From Bog-473 sp036489775 (lineage in GTDB: Bacteria; Actinomycetota; Acidimicrobiia; Acidimicrobiales; RAAP-2): a stretch of 64,000 nt of DNA. Below, one piece after another: positions 25,006 through 33,924 of this stretch. The position numbers and the translations under genes were made by a program. The stretch spans positions 1 to 64,000 of the forward strand of contig DASXFC010000012.1 in NCBI GenBank assembly GCA_036489775.1, written 5' to 3'. How positions within the stretch are numbered: position 1 is the first letter of the stretch; each line of letters begins with the position of its first letter. Below the pieces are notes generated by a model, which worked only from the letters and a program-made list of their open reading frames with translations, was not told the DNA's origin and did no database searches.

Positions 25006-26121
25006 TCAATTCGGTGGGCCTCCCTTTGCCGGAATCAGGCCCTCGAGAGAGGCAAGGAATTGCTCGTCCCACTGGTGTGGTGAGCTGAGCGGCCACGGAT
25101 CAGCCGGCGGGCAGACTCCCTCCAGCGCAGCCTGGACGGCGTGCACCACTGAGCGGGGATGAGGCGTGCTGGCCAGCGCCCCGCCTTTGGTGATCTCAAG
25201 CAGCAGGTTCTCCCGGCCATGTCCGGCCACCGCGTCCATGATCACCAGTGGACGGCGAACCACCCTCGCTTCGTGACAGGTCTGTCCGGAGGTGGTCACT
25301 ACTACATCGGCCGCCGCCATCAAGTCGGGGATGCGGTCGGTGTAGCCATACGCGACGATCTCACCCTTGGACGTCTGGCGCGCCTGATGGCGGAGTCGTG
25401 TCGCCAGGCTGGCGTTAGAACCGGCCACGGCAGCCACTCCGTACCCTTCGTCAGCCAACTGGCGGGCCACCTCGGCCTGTGCTCCCACCCCCCAACCGCC
25501 CGACATCAGCACGATTAGCGGCCGGTCCTCGTCGAGTTCGAGGGAGGCACGCGCCGCTCGTTGATCGGGAACCGAGAAGAACTGCGGACGCACCGGCGGA
25601 ACGATTTCGACCACGTCGGCCGTCGGTTCATACTGGCGCACGGTGGCAGCTGCCATGGTCGAGCACACCAGATAACGCTCGACGCCGGGATGCATCCAGA
25701 TCCGATGCGCCGTGGCATCGGTGCACAAGACTGCGGTGCGCACCTGGGGCGTGTTCTGGTGAATCCGACCCGCCGCGCCGGCGCCGGTGGCGAAGACACC
25801 GAGCATCAGCTCGGGCTGGGGAGTGCATTCGCGCAGCGCCTTGGTGACGCGGCGAGCTGAAGCTCGTTCCATTCGATCGGACAGACGAGAGGCTGTTCGC
25901 AGTTGGGAGAAGTGCAGGGCGTCGAAAATCGGCGGACGACTCAGGGTGTGGCGGAACACGAATTCGCCGATCCTCCGGCCTGTGCCGCCCAGGTCTGCCA
26001 TGCAGTCGATCGTCGTCACCTGACTACCGCCACGCTCGAATGCCGCCGCACACACTTCGGCGACCGAACTGTGACCCTGTCCGATCGAACCCGACAGTAT
26101 GAGACTCCTGTGCGTGCTCAT
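25006..26121 (-). CDS. GT28/MGDG-synthase-like glycosyltransferase
   Basis: 371 residues from ATG 26121, which overlaps the deacetylase stop (ATGA). The open frame is longer, but its first 63 codons lie in the deacetylase gene. The N-terminus LSGSIGQGHSSVAEVCA is the acceptor-side glycine-rich motif of MurG and MGDG synthase relatives. The C-terminal lobe has VLMSGGWGVGAQ, VAYGYTDRIPDLMAAADVVV and TTSGQTCHEA, the nucleotide-sugar binding region of GT-B enzymes. It should transfer a sugar to a lipid or polysaccharide acceptor at the membrane's inner face. It ends the polysaccharide locus. Confidence 0.82.
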   Translation of the reverse strand: MSTHRSLILSGSIGQGHSSVAEVCAAAFERGGSQVTTIDCMADLGGTGRRIGEFVFRHTLSRPPIFDALHFSQLRTASRLSDRMERASARRVTKALRECTPQPELMLGVFATGAGAAGRIHQNTPQVRTAVLCTDATAHRIWMHPGVERYLVCSTMAAATVRQYEPTADVVEIVPPVRPQFFSVPDQRAARASLELDEDRPLIVLMSGGWGVGAQAEVARQLADEGYGVAAVAGSNASLATRLRHQARQTSKGEIVAYGYTDRIPDLMAAADVVVTTSGQTCHEARVVRRPLVIMDAVAGHGRENLLLEITKGGALASTPHPRSVVHAVQAALEGVCPPADPWPLSSPHQWDEQFLASLEGLIPAKGGPPN

Positions 26122-26945
26122 GAGGCTCGGGCTGCTGCTGTCCTGCCGCTGTCGGGTCTGGGTGCGGACATGGATGGTGCGGTCGCCCCCGGACCGACTG
26201 CGGGGGCCAGCAGATCGCTCAAGGTCACGGGTTCGAGGCCGCGGGCATCGAGCAAGTCGCGCAAACCTTCCAACACCTGATGGGTGACCGCGGCGGTCCC
26301 CGGCGGGCATGAGACGTCATTGTCATGCAGCAACACGATGGCGCCGGGAGTCAGGCCGGCCTCCAGACGCCTCCGAACCGAGTCCGGATAGGGGTCGGCG
26401 AACTCCTTGCCCCACACGCTCCACAGGATCAAGTCGAGTTTCTGGCGCCGCACCTCTCGGAGCGTCGTTGCCGTGATGTGTCCATAGGTCGGTCGGTAAT
26501 AGCGAGGCGACGGGCCGAGCACGGCGCGGTGCAGCTCCACGGCACGCCGGAGATCGGTCCGGAGCTGCGCCGGGCCAGTCAACAGCGCTGAGGTATGCGC
26601 GAAGCCATGGGTCGCCACCTCGTGACCGGCCGCTTCGATCTCCTTCACGATGTCGGGGTGACGGGAGAGCTGTTCGCCCAGAACGAAGAACGTGGCAGGC
26701 ATCGCGAAGCGATCGAGCAGCCGCAGCGTCGTCCTCGTTTCCTCCGACGGACCATCGTCGAAGGTGATCGCCACCTGCGATTGCCCACTCGAGCCTCGCC
26801 AGCGGCACCATGTCCCCAACGACGCAGGCGGGCGCCCCAGGAAGGTCGGCAAAATGAGGGTGGCCGGCGCAAAGTGAGCCAGAGCGGCTGCCCCCGCCGC
26901 GACCCCCGCGGTGACGGCGCCACGGGGCGCCCGCGCCGACGTCAT
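26118..26945 (-). CDS. Polysaccharide deacetylase (NodB domain)
   Basis: 275 residues from ATG 26945, with GGGGAG five bases upstream. An in-frame start at 27005 is less likely. An N-terminal hydrophobic segment (about 10-40) suggests membrane anchoring or export. NodB motifs are present: TFDDGP, the metal histidines in THGFAHTSAL, the RYYRPTYGH motif and the C-terminal LLHDND. It should remove N-acetyl groups from an extracellular glycan such as the polymer made by the adjacent locus or peptidoglycan. It is coupled to the GT28-like gene. Confidence 0.88.
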   Translation of the reverse strand: MTSARAPRGAVTAGVAAGAAALAHFAPATLILPTFLGRPPASLGTWCRWRGSSGQSQVAITFDDGPSEETRTTLRLLDRFAMPATFFVLGEQLSRHPDIVKEIEAAGHEVATHGFAHTSALLTGPAQLRTDLRRAVELHRAVLGPSPRYYRPTYGHITATTLREVRRQKLDLILWSVWGKEFADPYPDSVRRRLEAGLTPGAIVLLHDNDVSCPPGTAAVTHQVLEGLRDLLDARGLEPVTLSDLLAPAVGPGATAPSMSAPRPDSGRTAAARAS

Positions 26946-27255
26946 GGCTACTCCCCTACTCCACTCTTCGTCGGCCGGATCGTCGGGGCCGCTGACCGAG
27001 GTCACTCAGGACGTCATCTTCATGGCGCGTGGTCGTCAGAACCCTCCTGCTCGGTGACCCTTCCTGGTTCAGGAGTACCCGTGACCAGCGGATCGGCAAA
27101 CACGGACCTTCCAAGCAGAGGACAAGGACCGGGTCGATGTCAGCCCCGAGCGGCCAACGTCCTCTCATTCGCTCACGTGGGCCGGACGTCCACCTCGGTC
27201 AGGTCTCGAGATGTCTGGTGGACCTCTTTTCCCCTGCGAGCAGCGCTCGCCGGGC
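26946..27255. other. Gap splitting the polysaccharide locus; hairpin after the GH8 gene
   Basis: About 310 bases without a convincing gene. Bases 27236-27250 form a perfect hairpin, GCGAGC-AGC-GCTCGC, just after the GH8 stop at 27256. Read from the minus strand it is followed by a purine-rich, not U-rich, run, so it may be a processing or pause site and not a true terminator. A promoter for the deacetylase would be expected in the remainder. Confidence 0.35.
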
Positions 27256-28512
27256 TCACTTGCTCGGCGCCAACGATGGTGCACAGGGAGACAGCCAGTC
27301 GGTGTCCAGCAGGATCCTCCCCAGCGCGGTCCAGGCGTCGCCGTAGTAGGTGTGGAAGCGCTGGGATTGCTGATCCGCCCGGTCGAGCAGGTCCGACGAG
27401 GCCCGTTGAGCTCCGGCCGCACTGGCCGCGGCGGCCGCGGCCACCAGGCCGAGGGGATTCACGTCGTGCCCCGCATCCCCGCCGGCGAGGCTGTACGAAA
27501 TGTGAGCACCTTCACCAGCGGAGTGCTTGAGCAAGGGCCAATCGGCTGCGGCCACGGCGCGCTCCGGTCCACTGCACCCGGCGGCGAACCAGACCGGGAC
27601 CCGCTGGGCATCGAGTCCGTACTGCGGCGTGCCCGTTCCCGACGGGCTACCGATCGGCTGCACCGCGCCATTCGACTCGAGGTCCACCCAGTTGGACGGG
27701 AGGCGGGCCGGCGTCTTGCCAGTAAACGAAGTAAGGAGCGCGGTCGAGTCCGCTGCCAGCTGGCCCCAGGTAGCGACGCCGGTGACACCCTCGAGTGCAC
27801 CCATCGCCTCGGGAGACAGGTAGCTGGGGTCAGCCACGGCGGGGCTGCCACGGCCCCATGGCCCGGCCACGAGCTCGACCTGGCCATCGACACTGACCGT
27901 CTCGTTCGTCAGGATGGCATTGGCGATCCGCAGCCCTTGGGTCAGATCGTCTGGGTCGTTAAAGCGCCGGCTGGCCAGAACCAGGGCCCAGGCTGTAGCG
28001 AGGTCGGCATCAGCCGCCGGTTGGTCGTCGACCACCTTTCCTCCGCTCCAGTGGTAGGCGAACAGCCCGTCGGGGAGCTGCAGGTTCTGCTGGTCCCACT
28101 GCCAAGCCGACGCGAACTTGCTCTGCTGCCCGGTGGCAGCCGCCAGCAGCATGGCGTACCCCTGCCCCTCACTCACGGTGTCTCCCCCTTGATCCGTCCG
28201 GACCACCCGACCGTTCGGGGCCTCGTACCGGTCGAGAAATGCCAGGGCATCGGCGCGCGCTCGAGCACTCAGGCTGAGGGTTGCCGTCGTCACTTGTGGC
28301 CTCGACGCGGTCCTCGAGCGTGTTCCCTCAATGGAGAGAATGGAGATTCCAACCGCCATGACGAGCACCGAAAGGGCGGTTATCGCCACGCGACGTGCCA
28401 CGCCGCGGCGTGGTCCGAACTGCATGGGCGGGTCCTGGTCTTCGCGCCATTGACGGAAGAACTCGTGTTCGTGTTCAGGCTCGAACTCGTGCTCGAGGGG
28501 TAGGCGGCTCAT
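27256..28512 (-). CDS. Membrane-anchored glycoside hydrolase family 8 (endoglucanase, BcsZ-like)
   Basis: 418 residues. The ATG overlaps the stop of the cellulose-synthase-like gene. An acidic His/Glu-rich cytoplasmic head (about 1-35) precedes one membrane helix (about 42-62), so the catalytic domain lies outside. GH8 motifs: SEGQGYAMLLA near residue 113 with the proton-donor Glu, DADLATAWALVLAS, and YGLDAQRVPVWF near 298 with the Asp of the substrate pocket. BcsZ proteins trim nascent beta-1,4-glucan and help its secretion. Coupling to the synthase gene strongly supports a beta-glucan product. Confidence 0.9.
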   Translation of the reverse strand: MSRLPLEHEFEPEHEHEFFRQWREDQDPPMQFGPRRGVARRVAITALSVLVMAVGISILSIEGTRSRTASRPQVTTATLSLSARARADALAFLDRYEAPNGRVVRTDQGGDTVSEGQGYAMLLAAATGQQSKFASAWQWDQQNLQLPDGLFAYHWSGGKVVDDQPAADADLATAWALVLASRRFNDPDDLTQGLRIANAILTNETVSVDGQVELVAGPWGRGSPAVADPSYLSPEAMGALEGVTGVATWGQLAADSTALLTSFTGKTPARLPSNWVDLESNGAVQPIGSPSGTGTPQYGLDAQRVPVWFAAGCSGPERAVAAADWPLLKHSAGEGAHISYSLAGGDAGHDVNPLGLVAAAAAASAAGAQRASSDLLDRADQQSQRFHTYYGDAWTALGRILLDTDWLSPCAPSLAPSK

Positions 28513-30086
28513 GCGACCAATTCCTCCGGTCGTGCGGTGTCGGCAGGGCGAGCGACCCCCAACGCTGTTCGCTGCCGACCGACGATCGCCGGCCAGGTCC
28601 CGACCGCGAGCACCGAGAAATGGAGCAGGGCGAAAGCGACGTTGTTGAGCGTGGCGGCCGTGAAGCTGCGGTCAAGGCCGTACCCCATTGCGGACAGCAA
28701 CATGCACATCACAAGCAGTGACGGAATCATCACCTCGGGTTGCGGCCCGTCGGCTCCCCGCTTGGACGTCACCACGAAGCGACCGGTGCGGCGAATCAAC
28801 ACGGAGAGAGTCGAAAGGACCTGCACAGAGAAGTTGGCAATCAGCAATGTGAAGGCATCAAAGGTGTACGCCCCGGCTCCCGCGACCGCCACCGCGGCCA
28901 GGCTCAGGCCGAAGTAAGGGGCGAAGTGGACCAGGAACTGGCTGGCCGTGGCACCGGCCAACGGTTGGGAGCCGAAGAAGATGCGGATGATCGGGAGGGC
29001 CATGTACAGCCCGAAGGTCCACCCGGACAGGAAGAACATGGAGGAGAGGAGGTACTGTTGGCGGATACGCCAGGGCAGTTCAGCCTTGATCAGTAGCGGG
29101 AAGGCAGCGAGGCAGCCACGAGCCCAGCGGCGCTGCTGGCTGACGTATGAGGCCATGTCCTCGGGCCCCAGGCCCTGCGCCAGCACCTCATTGACGTAGA
29201 CAGAACGCCAACCGCGTTCGTGCAGCAGTACCGAGAGCTCGAAGTCCTCCGTCAATGAATTTTCGGGAAAGCCCCCGGCCTCTTCGAGCGCCTCCCGACG
29301 GAAGAGGACGTTGGTGCCGCAGCAGAACATGGCGCCCAGGCCGTCCTTGCCGCGGGCGATGCCACCGAAGAACAGGGACTGTTGTGACCAGGCGGCCGCG
29401 GCCAACCTTCCGGCACCCGCGTTGGCGTAATACTGCGGCGTCTGGACGAAGGCGATGTGCTCGTCCTGCATCCAACCGATAGTGCGTTCGACGAACTCTC
29501 GATGGGGTACGTGGTCACAGTCGAAGACGGCCACAAACTGCGCCCGAGTGCGTCGGAGGGCGTGGTTCAGATTTCCCGCTTTGGCACCGACGTTGCTGTC
29601 CCGACGGAAGTAGTGGGCTCCAGACCGGTGCGCCAGCTCGGCCAGTTCCGGTCGTCCGGCGTCATCGAGGAGATGCACCGACACCCGGGCTCCGCCCAGG
29701 GCCACGGCGGCCGCCACGGTGGGCGCCACCACATCGAGGGGCTCGTTGTACACCGGTATGAGGATGTCGACGGCCGGGGCCGGCCCCGGCCATACGGGTG
29801 CCTCGCCCCGGTCGCGCCCATGCCAGCAGGTCCACCAGAACCCTGCGGCTTGGATGAGATTGAAGAGCTCGGCGGCCACCAGTAGCCCATAGAGCACGGG
29901 GTTATCCACTCGGTCCGGCCGCAGTAACCACTCGAAGTACCAGATGGCGAACGCCACATCGAGCGCCAGCAAGGCCCGTAACTTCCTCTGCGTGCCCTGC
30001 CACTCCTCGGGCGTTCGCCAAACCGGAGGGCGGTATCGGGGATCGTCGGGCTGGCACTCGGTAGGCGCCAGGTGGCTCAGTGTCAT
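28509..30086 (-). CDS. Cellulose synthase-like processive glycosyltransferase (BcsA-like, no PilZ domain)
   Basis: 525 residues from ATG 30086 (GGGAG five bases upstream, ATGA overlap with the previous stop). ATG 30098 is the alternative. Two N-terminal membrane helices precede the GT2 domain with LLDDAGRPE near residue 139, DCD near 188, TED near 279 and QQRRWARG near 316, the D,D,D,QxxRW set of processive beta-glycan synthases. At least four C-terminal membrane helices follow. The C-terminal PilZ domain that senses c-di-GMP in BcsA is missing, so regulation must differ. No BcsB homologue is in the window. The product is most likely a beta-1,4-glucan or a related polymer. Confidence 0.9.
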   Translation of the reverse strand: MTLSHLAPTECQPDDPRYRPPVWRTPEEWQGTQRKLRALLALDVAFAIWYFEWLLRPDRVDNPVLYGLLVAAELFNLIQAAGFWWTCWHGRDRGEAPVWPGPAPAVDILIPVYNEPLDVVAPTVAAAVALGGARVSVHLLDDAGRPELAELAHRSGAHYFRRDSNVGAKAGNLNHALRRTRAQFVAVFDCDHVPHREFVERTIGWMQDEHIAFVQTPQYYANAGAGRLAAAAWSQQSLFFGGIARGKDGLGAMFCCGTNVLFRREALEEAGGFPENSLTEDFELSVLLHERGWRSVYVNEVLAQGLGPEDMASYVSQQRRWARGCLAAFPLLIKAELPWRIRQQYLLSSMFFLSGWTFGLYMALPIIRIFFGSQPLAGATASQFLVHFAPYFGLSLAAVAVAGAGAYTFDAFTLLIANFSVQVLSTLSVLIRRTGRFVVTSKRGADGPQPEVMIPSLLVMCMLLSAMGYGLDRSFTAATLNNVAFALLHFSVLAVGTWPAIVGRQRTALGVARPADTARPEELVA

Positions 30087-32797
30087 CGGAACTCCCATGT
30101 TTCGACGTTCGGCAGCTTGCGGTGCTGGATGAGGCGTCCCTGCGCACGCAACGTGTCGAGGAACGACGACAGCGCGACCTCGTTCGACGCGCCGTTCATG
30201 AGCGAGCGACTAGCCACTACGAAGGAGACTCTCCCCTGTACGGGCTGGCCCGGGCCCGCCGTCAACGGTTTCAAGACCAAGTGCGGTCCGTAGTACTCGA
30301 CCACCTGTCGCAGATCGATCGGGTCGTAGTAGACGACATCACCCGGACGGGCTTGCGCCTCAATGGTGGCCAACGCGCCGTTGAAGTCGTACGTGCGCGG
30401 GTTCGCCCCGTTGTACTGCTGATCGACCAGGCCCACGAGGAGGGAGCAGACCAGGACGCCGGCGCTCACCCCAACGGCCATCGTCTTGCGAGGTGCGGCG
30501 GAGAGCAGCCGGGCGATCAGGACGAAGGCGATCGGTACCACCGTCGAGAGGTACCGGATGTCGAAGAGATCGCGCTTGACCAGACCCAAACCGAAGAGAG
30601 CCAGTCCTGGGCCGACGACACACAGGACGAGAAATGTCGTCACCGGACGGTGGCGCCGACCCAGGAGGACAAGCGCGCCCAGCATCCCCAAGGGCCAAAG
30701 TGCCCCCAGAAGGGTCATGACCGGATTCGGCTGGTATCCCCAGACGGCCCAGATCAGATTGGCCAGGGCGGCGTAGACGCCCAGCTGGTTGCCGTGCAGC
30801 GCGGTGGCGGTGCCGACGTTCTGCGGACCCCCGAAACCCTTGCCCGCCGTCTGATTGACCATGAACTGCTGATAGGCGAAGGGCAGGAGCGGGGCCACTA
30901 ACACGGCGATGACCAGCGCGGTGATGGCCCAGGCCATCACCAGCTCCCGTACCGGCCGTCCTCGCCGGTGCCTGGTGTAAATCACATAGAGAAAGGCGAA
31001 CTGCTGCACCACCACCTGGAAAGCGCCGAAGTACTGCGTCCACACCAGGGCGGCGCTGGAGAGGGCGTAGATCACCCACAGGCCTCGACCACCACCACGG
31101 AGGATCCGGAGTTGCGCCCACAGCGCGATAACACCGAAGAGCATGAGCAACGCATACATGCGCGCTTCTTGGGAGTACCACACCATGATCGGCGCCACCG
31201 ATCCCGCCAGGGCGGCCAGGGTGCCGGTGCGCCGGTCATAGGCCTCCCGGCCCAGCACATACATCATTGGGATGACGAGCGAGCCAGCGACGATAGAAGG
31301 GATCCGCACCGCCAACGGGCCGGATCCGATCACGCGGATGGTGACCCATAGCATTGAAAAGTAGAGGGGTGGGTGGACGTCCGCGGTGCGCAGCGTGTCG
31401 ATCATCCCCCCGAAGGGAAGGCGCGCCTCGAAGACGCTGGTGGCCTCGTCGAGCCAGAGACCGCGCGGAATGATGAAGCGTTCCACCACGCCGAGCGTGG
31501 TGGCCACCGCGACGACCACGATGGCCGGTTGTCGCAACGTCGTACGCAGACGGGCCAGGCGGGACCCGAAGGCGGTGAGACGTGCCACTTCCGCTGTCGT
31601 CAAACCCGCTGTGAGACCGGTGACAGCGCCCACTGTGGAGAAGGCGACCGAGCGAGCATCGTGGCCGAAGGCCAGAATCAGCGCAGCCTGCGTGGCGATG
31701 GCGCAGAGGATGAGCACCAACGAAGACCTGCCCGCACCAATGGCACACCGGTGGGCCACCAGCACGCGGACGATGCCGAGTAGCGACATAGCCGCCATGT
31801 AAGGCACCAGCACGGATCCCGCCGCCTCATAACGCGACCCGAAGAGAGCTGCCACGAGTGGGCCCGGCATCACCGCAGTGATCCCGACTGCCGCGGCGCC
31901 AATGAGAATGGTCAGCCAGATCGCCGGCAGCACACCACCGCGACCGTTCCCCGACCGTGGCAGCAGCACCAAGGGAACCGTCATGGTGGCGAAGGCAGCG
32001 AGGCCGCCAAGGGTGGACAGCACCGCGAACAACCCGGCCTGGCCCGGTGACAGCACCCGGTTGGCGATGAGGAGGTCCTGGTTCTGCACCACGACGAGGG
32101 CCAGGAATGAGAGAGCGGCCCACCGGGCGGTCCGTCCCAGCGACGGGCGTAGCGTCGGCTCGACAGCTCCGGCACCACCAGCGTCGCTGGTCGCTTTGCC
32201 CAGGTGTCGCGGCAACCAATGGCGCCGGGCGATCTCCAGGGCGCCGTAGCCACCGATCGCGACGGCCAACGCCCCGCCGGCCGCTCCGATGGTCAGGGTG
32301 AGGAAAAGCCCGAGCAGCAGTCGGACGGCCGGCTCCACCAGGAAGCTGCCTACTAGTTGCGCCCGCCGGTTCCATGCGTACAGGCGCCCCCGCTCGAGGG
32401 CGAGCGTTCCGAGCGCGGGACATGAGAGCCCCAGGACGACGACCATGGCGATGGGCAACCGCATGGCGGGTCCCAGCCAGGGCGCAGCGACCGCCAGGGC
32501 AAGGCCGAGGGTGGCCCCCCCTCGCAGGAGCAACGGACGGGCCCGGCCCGCCCAACTTGGGTGCAGGGCAATGGCGGCACTGATGGCGGAGCCAGGCATG
32601 CTCAGCACCAGGTACAACGCCAGGAACGATGCCAGCTGTGCAAAGGCGCCTGGGGCGAGCAGGCGGGCCACGACCAGGGAGAACAGCATGTTGCCGACAC
32701 CGGCGGCGATCTGACCACTGGCGACGAACACCTGATCGCGGGCGGCTTCCGAGGGGGCGGGGACTCGGGCTCGGAGCCTCTCGGCGACGACGGTCAT
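30083..32797 (-). CDS. Fusion of a Wzx-like polysaccharide flippase and a GT39-type lipid-sugar glycosyltransferase
   Basis: 904 residues in one uninterrupted frame. The first half (about 1-430) is a multi-helix MATE/Wzx-type flippase, starting with a FVASGQIAAGVGNMLFSLVVA helix pattern and having about twelve helices. The second half (about 435-904) is a PMT/ArnT-type enzyme with the diagnostic acidic motif GLWLDEATS near residue 448, DVHPPLYF soon after, VWYSQEARMY, about ten helices and a C-terminal soluble domain (PGDVVYYDPIDLRQVVEYY). A flippase exports lipid-linked sugars, and GT39 enzymes use lipid-linked sugars outside the membrane. The fusion therefore joins donor export with donor use. 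It is tightly coupled to its neighbours by ATGA overlaps. Confidence 0.85.
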   Translation of the reverse strand: MTVVAERLRARVPAPSEAARDQVFVASGQIAAGVGNMLFSLVVARLLAPGAFAQLASFLALYLVLSMPGSAISAAIALHPSWAGRARPLLLRGGATLGLALAVAAPWLGPAMRLPIAMVVVLGLSCPALGTLALERGRLYAWNRRAQLVGSFLVEPAVRLLLGLFLTLTIGAAGGALAVAIGGYGALEIARRHWLPRHLGKATSDAGGAGAVEPTLRPSLGRTARWAALSFLALVVVQNQDLLIANRVLSPGQAGLFAVLSTLGGLAAFATMTVPLVLLPRSGNGRGGVLPAIWLTILIGAAAVGITAVMPGPLVAALFGSRYEAAGSVLVPYMAAMSLLGIVRVLVAHRCAIGAGRSSLVLILCAIATQAALILAFGHDARSVAFSTVGAVTGLTAGLTTAEVARLTAFGSRLARLRTTLRQPAIVVVAVATTLGVVERFIIPRGLWLDEATSVFEARLPFGGMIDTLRTADVHPPLYFSMLWVTIRVIGSGPLAVRIPSIVAGSLVIPMMYVLGREAYDRRTGTLAALAGSVAPIMVWYSQEARMYALLMLFGVIALWAQLRILRGGGRGLWVIYALSSAALVWTQYFGAFQVVVQQFAFLYVIYTRHRRGRPVRELVMAWAITALVIAVLVAPLLPFAYQQFMVNQTAGKGFGGPQNVGTATALHGNQLGVYAALANLIWAVWGYQPNPVMTLLGALWPLGMLGALVLLGRRHRPVTTFLVLCVVGPGLALFGLGLVKRDLFDIRYLSTVVPIAFVLIARLLSAAPRKTMAVGVSAGVLVCSLLVGLVDQQYNGANPRTYDFNGALATIEAQARPGDVVYYDPIDLRQVVEYYGPHLVLKPLTAGPGQPVQGRVSFVVASRSLMNGASNEVALSSFLDTLRAQGRLIQHRKLPNVETWEFR

Positions 32798-33924
32798 GAG
32801 GGTGGTGCGGAGATCAACGGGAGGGCGCCCAGCGAATCGGCCTCATCAGAATGACCACGGGAGAGAAGGACCCGGAGGTGCCGGAAACCCTCATCGGCCA
32901 GGTCGATCTGCTCTTTGATGACCGACGGCGCCGGTCCTGGGGCCGTCACGGCTTCGGCAACCTGACCCACCAACGTGGCCGGGTCGAAGTTGACCGGCGC
33001 AATGCGCTGCTCGAGCCGGCGCGCCATCGCGTTGAGCTTGTTCTCGTGGGTCACCGCGATTGATGGCACCCCCGCCGCCGCCGCCGCCAGGAGCGCGTGA
33101 AAGCGAAAGCAGACAACGGTCCCATTGCCAGCCATCGATTGCGCTGCCGCCTCAATGGAATCCGGCTTGGGCACGACCTCAACCGATCGCCCGAAGCGGC
33201 TGGACAGCGCATCAACGATGAGCCGGTCATCGATCTTCGCCCGTCGCGGATGCTGTTCCCAGGCCTGCAGTTGCACGGTGCACCCGGCCGCCAGCAATCC
33301 GCTTACGGTGTCGGTGATCCTTTGGATCATGCCGCTCCAGCCATCAGCACCCACTGCGTAGACGGAAGGCACAATGCGGACCGAGGACTCGTGCGCTGTC
33401 CGCGCCTCTGGTGGACCCACCAGAGTCCAAGCCGGGTCGGCGCCAACCCGCAAGGGGCCAGGCGAGCCCGCACGGATGAGCTCGCGGGCAGATTCTTCGT
33501 CGCGCAGAATGAGGAGATCGGCATGTCGGATGATGAAGAGGGCGAGCGCCCGGCTCCTGCGATCAGGCAGTTCGCCGGCTCCAACACCAACGAAGGCAAC
33601 CGGTCGCCCGACCATCGAGGAGAGGGCAATCAGCGCGGACGCATTGGCCAGCAACGCGTACGGGCGACGGCCCGCCGCTGGGTGCAGCGTCTTGAATACA
33701 GTGCCACCGCCGACGACGATGGCGTCCGCCCTCAGTGCGGCGCGGGCGACCGCCCCCGGCCGACTCGAAGGGACCGGCTGGCACCCGAGCTCCTCGGCCG
33801 TGGTGGGATCATCGCAGGTGACCGCCAAGCTCCAGTCCGGTAGGGCTTTGACGAAGGCCTGGAGCAGCGCGTCATCCCCCAGGTTTCCCTGGCCATAAGC
33901 GCCGGCCAGCAGTGCGGCGGGCAT
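32794..33924 (-). CDS. Polysaccharide pyruvyl transferase family protein (CsaB-like)
   Basis: 376 residues. The N-terminal pattern AGAYGQGNLGDDALLQAF is typical of the family, followed by VGGGTVFK and the C-terminal CFRFHALLAAAAAGVPSIAV with the conserved RxH motif. It should transfer a pyruvyl ketal from phosphoenolpyruvate to a sugar, giving the polymer negative charge as in CsaB-pyruvylated cell-wall polysaccharides. The gene begins inside the preceding glycosyltransferase gene (53-base overlap) but has an unusually strong ribosome-binding site there. It is coupled to the flippase fusion downstream. Confidence 0.88.
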   Translation of the reverse strand: MPAALLAGAYGQGNLGDDALLQAFVKALPDWSLAVTCDDPTTAEELGCQPVPSSRPGAVARAALRADAIVVGGGTVFKTLHPAAGRRPYALLANASALIALSSMVGRPVAFVGVGAGELPDRRSRALALFIIRHADLLILRDEESARELIRAGSPGPLRVGADPAWTLVGPPEARTAHESSVRIVPSVYAVGADGWSGMIQRITDTVSGLLAAGCTVQLQAWEQHPRRAKIDDRLIVDALSSRFGRSVEVVPKPDSIEAAAQSMAGNGTVVCFRFHALLAAAAAGVPSIAVTHENKLNAMARRLEQRIAPVNFDPATLVGQVAEAVTAPGPAPSVIKEQIDLADEGFRHLRVLLSRGHSDEADSLGALPLISAPPS

